In this document: positions 1 to 8,371 of the stretch, piece by piece
Layout: each line of letters begins with the position of its first letter
Position numbering within the stretch: position 1 is the stretch's first letter
NCBI RefSeq assembly: GCF_030373265.1
Contig: NZ_JAUCZC010000012.1
Span: 1 to 64,000, forward strand
Source: Blastomonas sp.
GTDB taxonomy: Bacteria; Pseudomonadota; Alphaproteobacteria; Sphingomonadales; Sphingomonadaceae
DNA length: 64,000 nucleotides
Direction: 5' to 3'
The notes under the pieces: model-generated
Seen by the model: only the letters and a program-made list of their open reading frames with translations
The model's database searches: none
What the model was told of the DNA's origin: nothing
Program-made: the position numbers and the translations under genes

Positions 1-746
1 GCTATCTGCCCGACCGGCGCGATCTCAACCGCTCCTTCCCCGGCAGCGCCAGGGGCTCGCTCGCCGCGCAGCTCGCCAACATCTTCCTCAAGGAGGTGAT
101 CTGCCACTGCTCATTGGGCATCGATATCCACTCCGCCGCGGTCCACCGCTACAACCTGCCGCAGATCCGCATCGCGCCGGACAACGACACATTGCGCGAG
201 CTCGCGATGCTGTTCGGCGCGCATGCGGTGATCGAGAGTCCGTTGCGCCCCGGATCCTTGCGCGACATCGCGCGCGGCGAAGGCGTCGACATGCTGCTGA
301 TGGAGGCGGGCGAGGCGCTGCGCTTCGACGAGCTGTCGGTGCGCTGCGGGGTCAACGGCGTGCTCAACGTGATGGCGCATCTCGGCATGATCCAGCCGCA
401 CCCGGAAGCAACCCAAGTCACCATCCCTGCCCGCTCGCGCCGCTCGATCTGGGTCCGCGCCCCGCGCGGCGGGCTGTGCGTGCTCGCCGCCAAATCGGGC
501 GACGCGGTGACGAAGGGCCAGGTCATCGGTCGCGTCGCCGGCATCTTCGGCGACGACGGACAGGAATTCCGCGCCCCGATCGACGGCATCATCATCGGCC
601 ACGCGGTGCTGCCCGTGGTCAACCAGGGCGACGCGCTGGTGCATATCGCCGAAGTGATGCGCTTTGGCGATGTCGAGGAGCGGGTCGATCAGATCACCGA
701 CGGGTTGCTGAATGACCGGCTGCTGGATGAGGACGAGTTGATTTGA
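1..746 (+). CDS. Succinylglutamate desuccinylase/aspartoacylase (AstE/AspA) family protein, 5' end cut by window
   Basis: The reading frame is already open at base 3 and begins inside the gene, so the true start is upstream of the window. The first visible residues include RDLNRSFPG, the conserved arginine/asparagine-containing loop of the AstE/AspA (M14-like) zinc hydrolase family. GIDIHSA follows and carries a likely zinc-binding histidine. The C-terminal third contains a biotinyl-lipoyl-like beta barrel (roughly the segment with RAPRGGLCVLAAKSGDAVTK and GQVIGRVAGIFGD), which is usual in this family. The substrate cannot be read from the sequence; members cleave amide bonds of N-acyl amino acids. 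The gene converges on the next one with only 6 bases between stop codons. A GTG at 96 could be mistaken for the start, but the family signature lies before it. Confidence 0.85.
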   Translation, partial: YLPDRRDLNRSFPGSARGSLAAQLANIFLKEVICHCSLGIDIHSAAVHRYNLPQIRIAPDNDTLRELAMLFGAHAVIESPLRPGSLRDIARGEGVDMLLMEAGEALRFDELSVRCGVNGVLNVMAHLGMIQPHPEATQVTIPARSRRSIWVRAPRGGLCVLAAKSGDAVTKGQVIGRVAGIFGDDGQEFRAPIDGIIIGHAVLPVVNQGDALVHIAEVMRFGDVEERVDQITDGLLNDRLLDEDELI

Positions 747-752
747 GGGGGT

Positions 753-1115
753 CTACTGCTTCAGCTTGAGCCGCACCATAACGCGATTGCTGACCACGCC
801 ATTGCCCATATCGACCTGCTCGACCTCGGCGGCCAGAACCACTCCATCGCCAAGGCCGACCGCCGCCAGCCCCATGCCCTCGTCAAGCTTGGCGGCAAAG
901 TCGTGCGGATCATGGGTCTTGGGCAGAAACTCCTCGGGCCGCATCGCGCACACGACAATCTCGCCCTGAGCATTGCGGTTGCACCGCGGCAGCGTGACGA
1001 CAGGCTTTTGCGCCAGCTCCGTGCGACCAAGCCGCGCCAGATCAAACCCCGCAGCCCGCTCGATCGTTTCGGCGGGCTGCGCAATGACGACAGGTGGGGC
1101 CGCCTGATCTTGCAC
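753..1115 (-). CDS. Conserved hypothetical protein, 120 aa
   Basis: I do not recognise a named family. The GTG start at 1115 is chosen because an AGGGAAGGA ribosome-binding site sits about 6 bases upstream; no in-frame ATG is available. The product has a proline-rich start and a central CNRNAQGEIVVCAMR segment with two cysteines that could form a disulfide. A hydrophobic, glycine-rich middle (GMGLAAVGLGDGVVLAAEV) and a basic end (VMVRLKLKQ) follow. The cysteine-containing motif resembles small exported proteins common in sphingomonads, but I see no clear signal peptide with this start. The gene lies alone between a converging hydrolase and the HEPN-like gene. Confidence 0.6.
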   Translation of the reverse strand: MQDQAAPPVVIAQPAETIERAAGFDLARLGRTELAQKPVVTLPRCNRNAQGEIVVCAMRPEEFLPKTHDPHDFAAKLDEGMGLAAVGLGDGVVLAAEVEQVDMGNGVVSNRVMVRLKLKQ

Positions 1116-1253
1116 GACGTTTCCTTCCCTGTATGCCGGGCTGATGGGCGCCGTCGGGATGAGGCAGTGTGTCGAGAATTGGTGGGGTGGGCAAGAGGGA
1201 TTTGGGTGTACCAGATGACCAAGACGTGGCTAAATAATCCACGTCAGTCCGCG

Positions 1254-2555
1254 TCAAGCTTCCTCGACCTGTGGTTCTCGTCTGTAGTGGTCGAGGCCAT
1301 GTGCTTCCAGCAGGGCCTCGAGATCCTCTTCTGAAATTGCGTTCTTGTCGTATAGGACGTCAATAAATTCGCGAAAGCCGTGGCTACCAGGAAGATCCGC
1401 GCCTGCCTGAGTCGCCTTCAATACAAGCTCGATATCCGCCAAGCTAAAGCGGTCAGCCAGTGGTAGTGCAAGCTTCGTTGCAAGCATGTTTGCGGATTCC
1501 CAGTTCCGGGCGGTAGTATATAGCTGGGCTGCCTTGGTGACCATTTCCGCGGGAGGGTCCACAACCGCACCCAGTTGGTCAGCAGTCAGAGACTCCAGAG
1601 CGTCAATTGCTCTGTCCCGCCACCAACCAATTTGTAAAGCGCGTTTAACTGCCTTTCCCTTGTTCGGTGATTTTTCTTCCGTCAGCCAGACTTTGAGTAC
1701 GGTTCTGGCAGCATCGTCCAGCTGCTCCGCAGCTTCTTGGACCCGCAATGCTGCTGCGCCGGCAAAGAGCACTGCGTCCGCATCGCCGCTTTTTGCAAGC
1801 TTCTGTATCGCGATAATGAGTCGAGGCAGGGCTACAGGCCGATCCAACTCGAGAGTCGCCTCCATCGCTGGCAGAACATTGCTATGCTTATGATACATAT
1901 GGCCGGGGCTCGGCCAACCATGCATTAAATCGTCGATAAAGGCTTTCACGAGCGGCGCGCGAGCAGTACCAATTTCTGCTCCGCGTAGCCGCTCAACTAC
2001 TTCTTCAGAATTAGTTGGAAAGTAAGGCGAAGTTACTGTAGCGCGCAAGCTAGCAATAGCCGCTTTACCTTGCCGAGGCGGCTGGGACAAAACATAAGTC
2101 AATGCAGACCGCAGGTGAAGCCTCGCAAGCTCTGCCGGTGGTGCGTAAGGCAACGTATCATGTGTAAAGCTTGGGTGCGCGCACCTATTGCGGTCTGCCC
2201 GCAGCCGGGAGAGTTCTTCGAATTCTTGACTTCCAAAAAAATCAAATTTGTCACGAAAAGCCTCAAGCAATTCTCTTTCAAACTCGAGCAGCCCTTTAAT
2301 GGCAGCTTGATTTCCCGAACCGAGTTGTTGCTGAAAGTTGTCCAGCAATGCAATCATCGTTCTTGCATATCCATCTCCACCTGACGATAAGCTACGCAAT
2401 TTCGCAATCAGATCGAAACAGACTGAGATATATGTCGAGACGATGGCGGCGCGATAAGCGCCAGCTTCATAGCACCTGACGGCCTCCCGGATGTGCACCT
2501 TAGCTTCATCATCTACACAGCGGGCAATCATCTCCTCAAATGCTAGCATCATCAT
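1254..2555 (-). CDS. HEPN-like domain protein, 433 aa, possible defence or stress gene
   Basis: The N-terminal ~150 residues are helical and contain ADRNRCAHPSF, which has the Rx4-6H arrangement (R-NRCA-H) of HEPN ribonuclease or HEPN-derived domains. An ordinary helical segment, EAVRCYEAGAYRAAIVSTYI, precedes it and is typical of HEPN-type 'RiboL-PSP/abortive infection' proteins. The remaining ~280 residues are helical with no motif I recognise. There is no signal peptide or membrane segment. The coding DNA is visibly poorer in G+C than the flanks (many ATA, TTA and AAT codons), and the upstream ~150 bases are strongly A+T-rich, so recent acquisition is likely. The start is a run of three ATG codons; the first was kept. 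No partner antitoxin or second defence gene is adjacent. Function is unproven. Confidence 0.7.
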   Translation of the reverse strand: MMMLAFEEMIARCVDDEAKVHIREAVRCYEAGAYRAAIVSTYISVCFDLIAKLRSLSSGGDGYARTMIALLDNFQQQLGSGNQAAIKGLLEFERELLEAFRDKFDFFGSQEFEELSRLRADRNRCAHPSFTHDTLPYAPPAELARLHLRSALTYVLSQPPRQGKAAIASLRATVTSPYFPTNSEEVVERLRGAEIGTARAPLVKAFIDDLMHGWPSPGHMYHKHSNVLPAMEATLELDRPVALPRLIIAIQKLAKSGDADAVLFAGAAALRVQEAAEQLDDAARTVLKVWLTEEKSPNKGKAVKRALQIGWWRDRAIDALESLTADQLGAVVDPPAEMVTKAAQLYTTARNWESANMLATKLALPLADRFSLADIELVLKATQAGADLPGSHGFREFIDVLYDKNAISEEDLEALLEAHGLDHYRREPQVEEA

Positions 2556-3385
2556 TAATTACTTTCTATGCTCGGCTTATAACACCATTAATAAAATAAA
2601 GGATAGCGATGCTTTCATCGTGCCTCATGCCAAATATGTGTCAATTGGTAAACCACTTCGCGATCGGTCAAGAGGCGTCGCACGGAACCATAAAAGGGCT
2701 TGAGTTTAATAGCCAAATCGGTTAAATACTATCCGCCTCCGTACCAAATCTGCCCGGTGCGGACTTAAGGCATGTGCTTTCCCGGGATCATCCGGGGGCG
2801 GCGGGTTGGGGCTGGTGGGCGGGCTTTTCGCGAGAGCCGGACACCCCATCGGACAAGCCGAACCCAGGCGGCAGTCGGTCAGCGTGCGGCAGCTTTGGAT
2901 TTCCTTCCTCGCCGCATAATGCCACCGAAAGCGCAAGATGGAAGGACCATCAGCCCTTGGCGGAATGAGGCTTTGCACCAATCACCCGCCAGTCCGCCGC
3001 ACGCATCCGGTTTCGACCGGACCGTCCCCGGCCCGCCGCCCTCGCGCGCCTTTCTGGTGCGCGCGTTCGCCTGCATGGTTTCAGGAGCGGGAGGGGTGCA
3101 GGCGCAAATCCAACAGGGGTTTGGCCTCTGTCCTCCTCCCCTCTTCCGTCATTCCCGCGAACGCGGGAATCCCGCTTTTGCGCGGACGTTCGCGCAGCAG
3201 CGGGATCCCCGCCTTCGCGGGGCTGACGAGTGTGTTGGGCTGGCGTTCGCGCGGGGCCTTCGACAGGCTCAGGCTGAGCGGATGTAGGAGCGCGGGGCTT
3301 CGGCTCGGGCTGAGCGGATGTTGGGTGCGGCTGAGCGGGGTGGGGTGCAGGTCGAGCTGGATTGGGCGCGACGCCCCCCGCCCCC
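2556..3385. other. Non-coding 830-base stretch; A+T-rich promoter side and palindromic repeat
   Basis: No credible gene is seen here on either strand; the open frames have no family features and are shadows of repeat or G+C-biased DNA. Bases 2556-2700 are unusually A+T-rich and presumably contain the promoter of the HEPN-like gene. Bases 3147-3229 hold a palindromic ATTCCC-type repeat (listed separately). Bases 3257-3345 hold a short run of GGCTGAGCGG-type units (three imperfect copies), a motif family often seen in sphingomonad intergenic DNA. The mosaic looks like the edge of an inserted segment. Confidence 0.6.
3147..3229. repeat. Palindromic intergenic repeat, family C, copy 1 (dRS3-like core)
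   Basis: The left part reads CGTCATTCCCGCGAACGCGG followed by GAATCCCGCTT. The right part is a near inverse, AGCGGGATCCCCGCC...GCGGGGCTGACG. The core ATTCCC-N8-GGGAAT matches the form of the neisserial dRS3 repeat. A second copy lies at 14886-14966. The whole can fold into a long hairpin with two sub-stems. Confidence 0.8.
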
Positions 3386-4558
3386 TCACCTGCCGAATTC
3401 AGGCCGTCCCATCGCGCGGCCGTAGAGCGCGGCGTAGCGGTCGAGCATGCGGCGTTCGTCGAACTCGGCCTCGGCTCTGGCCCGGTTCGCCGCGCCGAGC
3501 GAGGCGCGCAGTGCGGGGTCGGCGGCGAGGCGCTGGAGGCAGTCGATCAGACCCGCCTCGCTGCCCGGCTCGCCCAGCAGGATCGCATTGTCCGGCGCGA
3601 CCATGTGCGCGATGTCGCCGACCATCGGCGCGGCCACCGGCAGCCCCGCCGCCATCGCTTCCATCACCGAGATCGGCTGCTGCTCGCTGTCCGACGACAG
3701 CGCAAAGATATCGAACAGCCCGACATAGCGCGCAGGGTTCTTGAGGAAGCCCGACATCAGCAGCCGGTCGCCCAGGCCGACGCGCGCCGCTTCGGCCTCG
3801 ATCGCCGCGCGCTCGGGCCCCTCGCCGACGATCACCAGCCGCACCGGCACGTCGAGCGCGGCGACCGCGCGCACCAGCCGCGGCAGGTTCTTGACTGCGC
3901 GCAGGCCGGCGAGCGTGCCGATGACGATCTCGCCATCGCGGCGCTGGAAGCCGGGCATCGATCCGCGCTGCGGACGCTTGGCATAGGCTGCGATATCGAT
4001 GCCGTTGGGGATGCGCCGCACCCGGCTGTCGGGCTGCTTCCACACATCGAGCGCGATCCGCTCGAGCGTGTAGGACGGCACCACCAACGCATCGGTGCGA
4101 GCCAGCGCGACCATGCGGAACCAGTTGCGCTTGCGCTTGAGCCGCACCGCCTCGTCTTCGTTGAAGCCATCCTCGTGATGCACCACCGGCGGCAGCCTGG
4201 TCTGCCCGGCAAACAGCGTACGCGCCATCACGCCATCCATCGCGCCCCAGTTGTAGCTGCAGATCAGGTCGAAGCGCTTGAAATACTCGACGAATTCCCG
4301 GTAGCGCGCGATGCCGGGCTTGCCCGCGAGCGAAGGCGCATCGGTCGGGAAATCGGCGCGGATGCCCGGCGCGATCGCCCCGCGCGCACCCAGCGCATCG
4401 GGCACCGCGGTGAGGATGGTGTGGTGCGCGGACGCCCCGAAATGGTTCATCAGCCGCACCGCGCGCGCCTCCTTGCCACCCAGATCGAAGGTGCTGTGCA
4501 GGTGCAGGATGCGCGCGGGGTTAAGCGCGGTTTTCGCTGGCTTCATCGGCTGTTTCAT
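3386..4558 (-). CDS. Glycosyltransferase family 4 protein, 390 aa
   Basis: A GT-B glycosyltransferase. The N-terminal half starts ILHLHSTFDLGGKEARAVRL, where the GGKE loop is the usual acceptor-side signature. The C-terminal nucleotide-sugar half contains IGTLAGLRAVKNLPRLVRAV, LVIVGEGPERAAIEAEA and the E-x7-E-type ALSSDSEQQPISVMEAMAAG with GLPVAAP. The start is the ATG at 4558 (protein begins MKQPMKPAKT); the frame is open further upstream but that part overlaps the hydrolase gene and lacks coding character. It lies 20 bases after the hydrolase stop, so the two are probably co-transcribed. It resembles the sugar transferases of XrtA/PEP-CTERM exopolysaccharide systems, although that locus is about 50 kb away in this window. 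Sugar donor and acceptor cannot be read. Confidence 0.85.
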   Translation of the reverse strand: MKQPMKPAKTALNPARILHLHSTFDLGGKEARAVRLMNHFGASAHHTILTAVPDALGARGAIAPGIRADFPTDAPSLAGKPGIARYREFVEYFKRFDLICSYNWGAMDGVMARTLFAGQTRLPPVVHHEDGFNEDEAVRLKRKRNWFRMVALARTDALVVPSYTLERIALDVWKQPDSRVRRIPNGIDIAAYAKRPQRGSMPGFQRRDGEIVIGTLAGLRAVKNLPRLVRAVAALDVPVRLVIVGEGPERAAIEAEAARVGLGDRLLMSGFLKNPARYVGLFDIFALSSDSEQQPISVMEAMAAGLPVAAPMVGDIAHMVAPDNAILLGEPGSEAGLIDCLQRLAADPALRASLGAANRARAEAEFDERRMLDRYAALYGRAMGRPEFGR

Positions 4559-4578
4559 CGCGACGGAGCTATAGCTGC

Positions 4579-5481
4579 TCAGGCCGTGGTCGCAAGCGCG
4601 GCGGCGTCGACCTCGGCGAGCCATGCCGCGATGGCCTCGGCGACCGCGGGCTCCTCGAGCGAGGGCGCATGCCCCTTGTTCTCCACCGTCAGCAGCCGGC
4701 CCTGCGGCAACATCTGCAGCATCCGCTCGGCGGTCGCGGTGCTGAACAGATCGGACAGCGCGCCGCGCACGATCAGCACCGGCACCGGCGCCAGCGCGGC
4801 GAGCGAGGGCCACAGATCGACCCCCGCCTCGCCGCCGGGCACCGCGAACGGCTCGGCGATGCGCATGTCGTAATCATAGACGATCCGCCCGCCCGCGCCG
4901 ACCTTCATCGTCTTCTTGGCAAGATCGAGCCAGTCGCTGATCGCATAATCGGGGAACACCGGGCGCTGCACCTCGGCCAGCGCCCAGGCGGCGTGCATCC
5001 AGGTGGGGAACGAGCGGCCCTGTCCGACATAATCGCGGATCCGCGCCAGCCCCGCCGCCTCGATCTGCGGGCCGACATCGTTGAGCAACGCCCCGACCAC
5101 GCGGCCGGGCCGGGTCGAGGCGAGCAGCATCGTGATCAGCCCGCCCAGCGAGGTGCCGATCGAGACAAACCGCTCTATCGCCTGCTCGCGCAGCAGCGCC
5201 TCCATGTCCTGGACATAGGTCAGCGGGACATAGCTCATCGCGTCCTTGGCATAGGCGCTGTCGCCGCGCCCGCGCAGGTCGACGCAGATCACGCGCCAGT
5301 CGCCCGCCAGGCGCGCGGCGACCTGCTCGAAATCGCGCGCGTTGCGGGTGAGCCCGGGGATGCAGATCACCGGCGGACGGTGCGCGTTTTCGGGGCGCGC
5401 CGGATAATCGCGGTAATGCAGGCGAAGCCCGTCGTTCGACCACCAGAAACCATCGCTATAAGGCAGATCGGACTTGGACAT
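4579..5481 (-). CDS. Alpha/beta hydrolase, 300 aa
   Basis: The alpha/beta-hydrolase fold is shown in order by the oxyanion-hole region CIPGLTRNARDF, the strand-turn VICVDLRGRGDS, the nucleophile elbow GTSLGG (serine nucleophile, about residue 110), a late acidic residue in VLIVRGALSDLFS, and the catalytic histidine in VENKGHAPSLEE. There is no signal peptide, so it is cytoplasmic. The substrate is unknown; relatives include ester, lactone and haloalkane hydrolases. The ATG at 5481 has AGGGAG about 12 bases upstream. Its start codon physically overlaps the start codon of the divergent SelO-like gene (5480), so each promoter must lie in the other gene's coding sequence. The glycosyltransferase follows 20 bases downstream. 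Confidence 0.88.
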   Translation of the reverse strand: MSKSDLPYSDGFWWSNDGLRLHYRDYPARPENAHRPPVICIPGLTRNARDFEQVAARLAGDWRVICVDLRGRGDSAYAKDAMSYVPLTYVQDMEALLREQAIERFVSIGTSLGGLITMLLASTRPGRVVGALLNDVGPQIEAAGLARIRDYVGQGRSFPTWMHAAWALAEVQRPVFPDYAISDWLDLAKKTMKVGAGGRIVYDYDMRIAEPFAVPGGEAGVDLWPSLAALAPVPVLIVRGALSDLFSTATAERMLQMLPQGRLLTVENKGHAPSLEEPAVAEAIAAWLAEVDAAALATTA

Positions 5482-6931
5482 GGTTGCGCAGGCTCCCTTT
5501 GACCCCCACTATCGCGGGATGACAGCAGAACCGCAAGCCACATCGCCCCGCTCCGATCCCGCGATCCTCGCCATCGCCGATGCCATCGCCCACCCGGTCC
5601 AGGCGGCGGATTTCCCGCAGACCGTGCTGCGCTTCCGCAACGACCGGCATGCCGCCACCGTCGGCCTCGACACGCTGGATGACGCAGCCTGGGCGCGCCA
5701 TTTCGGGCGGTTCGAGCCTTTGCCCGGCAACCTGCCGCAGCCGCTGGCGCTGGCCTATCACGGCCACCAGTTCCGCAGCTACAATCCGCAGATCGGCGAC
5801 GGGCGCGGGTTCCTGTTCGCACAGGTCCGCGATGATGCCGGGCGGCTGCTCGATCTGGGCACCAAGGGTTCGGGGCAGACCCCGTTCAGCCGCGATGGCG
5901 ACGGGCGGCTGACGCTGAAAGGCGCGGTGCGCGAGATCCTGGCCACCGAGATGCTCGAGGCTCTCGGGGTCCACACCTCCAAGACCTTCTCGGTGATCGA
6001 GACCGGCGAGGAACTGTGGCGCGGCGACGAGCCCTCGCCCACCCGCTCGGCGGTGCTGGTGCGGCTGAGCCACAGCCATATCCGCTTCGGCACCTTCCAG
6101 CGGATCGCGTACGAGGACGATGCCGACAAGATGCGCCGCGTGGTGCGCTATGCGCTCGACACGCTGTACGATGGCCAGAGTGATGGGCGCGCGGGCGAGA
6201 ACGATGCGGCGCGGCTGCTCGATCTGGCGGTCGAGCGGATGGCCGATCTGGCGGCGAGCTATATGGTCGCGGGCTTTGTCCACGGCGTGCTCAACACCGA
6301 CAACATGAACATCACCGGCGAGAGCTTCGATTATGGCCCGTGGCGGTTCGCGCCGACCTGGGAGCCGGGGTTCACCGCGGCCTATTTCGATCATTCGGGG
6401 CTCTATGCTTTCGCGCGCCAGCCCGAGGCGATCCACTGGAACCTCGGCCAGCTCGCGGTGGCGCTGCGGCTGATCAGCGATGCCCCGCCGCTGATCGCCG
6501 CGCTCGAACGCTTCGGGCCGCTGTACCAGCAGGCGCTGGCAAAGCGCTTCTGCTGGCGGCTGGGGGTGGTGAGCCAGGGGCTGGACACCGACCGCGATCT
6601 GGTCGCCGCCGCCGAAGCGGTGATGATGCAGGGCGGTGTCGGCATCGACGCGTTCTTCTTCGCGTGGATGGGCGATGCCATGCCGGGCTGCCCGGCAGAG
6701 CTGGTCGGCACCGAAGGCGAGGCGCTTTGGGCGGCGTTCGGTACGGTCAAGGCGGGGTATGCGACGGCGCGGGATCGCGAGCATGCGTACTGGCAGGGCG
6801 ATGGCGCGCAATCGATGCTGATCGACGAGGTGGAAAGCATCTGGGCCGCGATCGCCGAACGCGACGACTGGGGGCCGCTGAGCGCCAAGGTCGATGCTGT
6901 GCGGGCGATGGGCGAGGCTTTGCGAACGTAA
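5480..6931 (+). CDS. SelO/YdiU-family protein (pseudokinase-fold adenylyltransferase variant), 483 aa
   Basis: SelO proteins transfer AMP from ATP to protein hydroxyls using a kinase fold with inverted nucleotide. Family motifs are present: YHGHQF with IGDGRGFLFAQV near residue 90-110, LDLGTKGSGQTPFSRDGDG (lysine loop), VREILATEMLEALG (conserved glutamate), and HGVLNTDNMNITG with DYGPW (metal and catalytic Asp/Asn). The C-terminal third differs from the Escherichia coli type: I do not find the usual NP..VLRN-type segment, and the end is short and acidic. So this is a divergent subfamily. Start choice: an ATG at 5480 keeps the FDPHYR segment, which I recall as common in related sphingomonad proteins; an ATG at 5519 is the alternative. 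The stop runs into repeat A1. Confidence 0.85.
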   Translation: MVAQAPFDPHYRGMTAEPQATSPRSDPAILAIADAIAHPVQAADFPQTVLRFRNDRHAATVGLDTLDDAAWARHFGRFEPLPGNLPQPLALAYHGHQFRSYNPQIGDGRGFLFAQVRDDAGRLLDLGTKGSGQTPFSRDGDGRLTLKGAVREILATEMLEALGVHTSKTFSVIETGEELWRGDEPSPTRSAVLVRLSHSHIRFGTFQRIAYEDDADKMRRVVRYALDTLYDGQSDGRAGENDAARLLDLAVERMADLAASYMVAGFVHGVLNTDNMNITGESFDYGPWRFAPTWEPGFTAAYFDHSGLYAFARQPEAIHWNLGQLAVALRLISDAPPLIAALERFGPLYQQALAKRFCWRLGVVSQGLDTDRDLVAAAEAVMMQGGVGIDAFFFAWMGDAMPGCPAELVGTEGEALWAAFGTVKAGYATARDREHAYWQGDGAQSMLIDEVESIWAAIAERDDWGPLSAKVDAVRAMGEALRT

Positions 6932-7096
6932 AAATCCTCCCCGAGCTTGCTGGGGGAGGGGGACCGCCCGCGCAGCGGGTGGTGGAGGGGCAGCGTTGCT
7001 CGTTAATGCTTGAGGCGAAGTGCCATCCCGCTTCCCCTCCACCACCGACCTGCGGTCGGCGGTCCCCCTCCCCGAGACAAGCTCGGGGAGGATTTA
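6931..7096. repeat. Palindromic MITE-like repeat, family A, copy 1
   Basis: The ends are AAAATCCTCCCCGAG and the inverse CTCGGGGAGGATTT. Inner parts pair as GGGGGACCGCC/GGCGGTCCCCC and GGTGGTGGAGGGG/CCCCTCCACCACC, so almost the whole ~166 bases folds on itself. A second copy is at 22584-22753. It fills the space between the converging SelO-like and DUF445 genes and could serve as a bidirectional terminator. No open frame is conserved in it. Confidence 0.85.
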
Positions 7097-7101
7097 ACAG
7101 G

Positions 7102-8355
7102 CTATAACCAAACCACCACGGCATGGATCGTCAGCCCGACCAGACCGCCGACCAGGGTGCCGTTGATGCGGATGAACTGGAGGTCCTTGCCGACCGCGGA
7201 CTCGACCCGGTCGGTGATCGTGCGCGCGTCCCAGCGGTGCACGGTTTCCGACACCAGCCGCACGATCTGGTCGCCATAGCGGTTGGCGATGCCGACGAGG
7301 GTGCGCCGCGCGAAGCGGTTGATCTGGGTCTGCATCCGCGCATCGGTCTGCAGCGCCTCGCCGATCTGGCGGAGGCCGTCGCCGAACTGGCCCGAGAGCG
7401 CATGATCGGGATTGCGCGCGGCGCGAATCAATGCGGTGCGGCTGCGTTCCCACAGACCCTCGAGCCAGCGCGCCATCGCCGGGTTGGCGAGCATCTCGGC
7501 CTTGATGTCGGCGACCTTGCCCTGCATCTCGGGATCGTGGAGCAGACGGTGCGCCATCGTCTCCAGCCCCTCTTCGACCTTGCCGCGCAGCGGGTGGCTG
7601 GTGTCCTCGGCCATGTCGAACAGCAGGTTGTGCAGGCCATCGACGATCCCGGTGGCGAGGCGCTCGTCGAGCCCGGTCCAGCGCATGATGGTGTTGGCGC
7701 GGGTGCGCACCATCTCGCGCAGCAGCTCCTCATTGGCGAACAGGGTGCGCTGCGTCCATTTGATGATGCCGTCCATCAGCGGCAGATGGCGATTGTCGGC
7801 GATCGCTGCGGTGAGGATCTGGCCGAGCAGCGGCGCGACGTCGAGCTTTTCAAGCTGGACCCGCAGCGCTTCCTTGGCGTTGCCGCCGAGCCGGTCCTGG
7901 TCGAGCGATTCGAGAACATCGGCGACCATGTTCGATGCGCCCAGCCGCAGCCGCCCTTCCCCGCCGGTCGGCTCGACGAGGAACCGCCCAGCCGCGCCTG
8001 CGACATTCATGTGCCGCATCCGCCGCGCCACGACCAGAGGCGTGAGGAAATTGCTGCGCAGGAACTGCGCCATCGTGTCGCCGATGCGGTCCTTGTTGCG
8101 CGGGATGATCGCGGTGTGCGGGATCGGCAGGCCCAAAGGATGGCGGAACAGGGCGGTGACCGCGAACCAGTCCGCCAACCCGCCGACCATCGCGGCCTCG
8201 GCAAAGGCGCGGACATAACCCCAGCGCGCGTCGACATTGTCTTCGGCCCAGTGCGTGGCGATGAAAACCCCCGCCATCACCACCAGCATGCCGGTGGCGA
8301 TGGCGCGGATACGCCACGCTGGGTCAGCGCTTCTCGGCAATGCCGTGGCGGTCAT
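7102..8355 (-). CDS. DUF445 family membrane protein, 417 aa
   Basis: Matches the DUF445 (YjiN-like) pattern. An N-terminal membrane helix (ATGMLVVMAGVFIATHW) is followed by AAMVGGLADWFAVTALFRHP and LGLPIPHTAIIPRNKDRIGD, the family's signature block. A long helical middle region follows, with a final hydrophobic helix (LVGGLVGLTIHAVVVWL). The function of the family is unknown; it is an inner-membrane protein with a large soluble helical domain. ATG 8355 is chosen over the longer frame to 8406, because the longer start overlaps the RND gene and adds no family sequence. It lies 16 bases after the RND permease stop and is likely in the same transcript. Confidence 0.88.
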   Translation of the reverse strand: MTATALPRSADPAWRIRAIATGMLVVMAGVFIATHWAEDNVDARWGYVRAFAEAAMVGGLADWFAVTALFRHPLGLPIPHTAIIPRNKDRIGDTMAQFLRSNFLTPLVVARRMRHMNVAGAAGRFLVEPTGGEGRLRLGASNMVADVLESLDQDRLGGNAKEALRVQLEKLDVAPLLGQILTAAIADNRHLPLMDGIIKWTQRTLFANEELLREMVRTRANTIMRWTGLDERLATGIVDGLHNLLFDMAEDTSHPLRGKVEEGLETMAHRLLHDPEMQGKVADIKAEMLANPAMARWLEGLWERSRTALIRAARNPDHALSGQFGDGLRQIGEALQTDARMQTQINRFARRTLVGIANRYGDQIVRLVSETVHRWDARTITDRVESAVGKDLQFIRINGTLVGGLVGLTIHAVVVWL

Positions 8356-8371
8356 GACAGACGCCTGCCGC

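Noticed and set aside
2706-3360. Several open frames between the HEPN-like gene and the glycosyltransferase
   Set aside because: Proline/arginine-rich translations across repeats, on both strands, with no start signals or family features.
4559-4813. N-terminal extension of the glycosyltransferase into the hydrolase gene
   Set aside because: Arg/Gly/Ala-rich shadow of the hydrolase; family similarity begins after the ATG at 4558.
5456-7045. Minus-strand open frame of 529 codons opposite the SelO-like gene
   Set aside because: Antisense shadow; the plus-strand frame carries clear SelO motifs.
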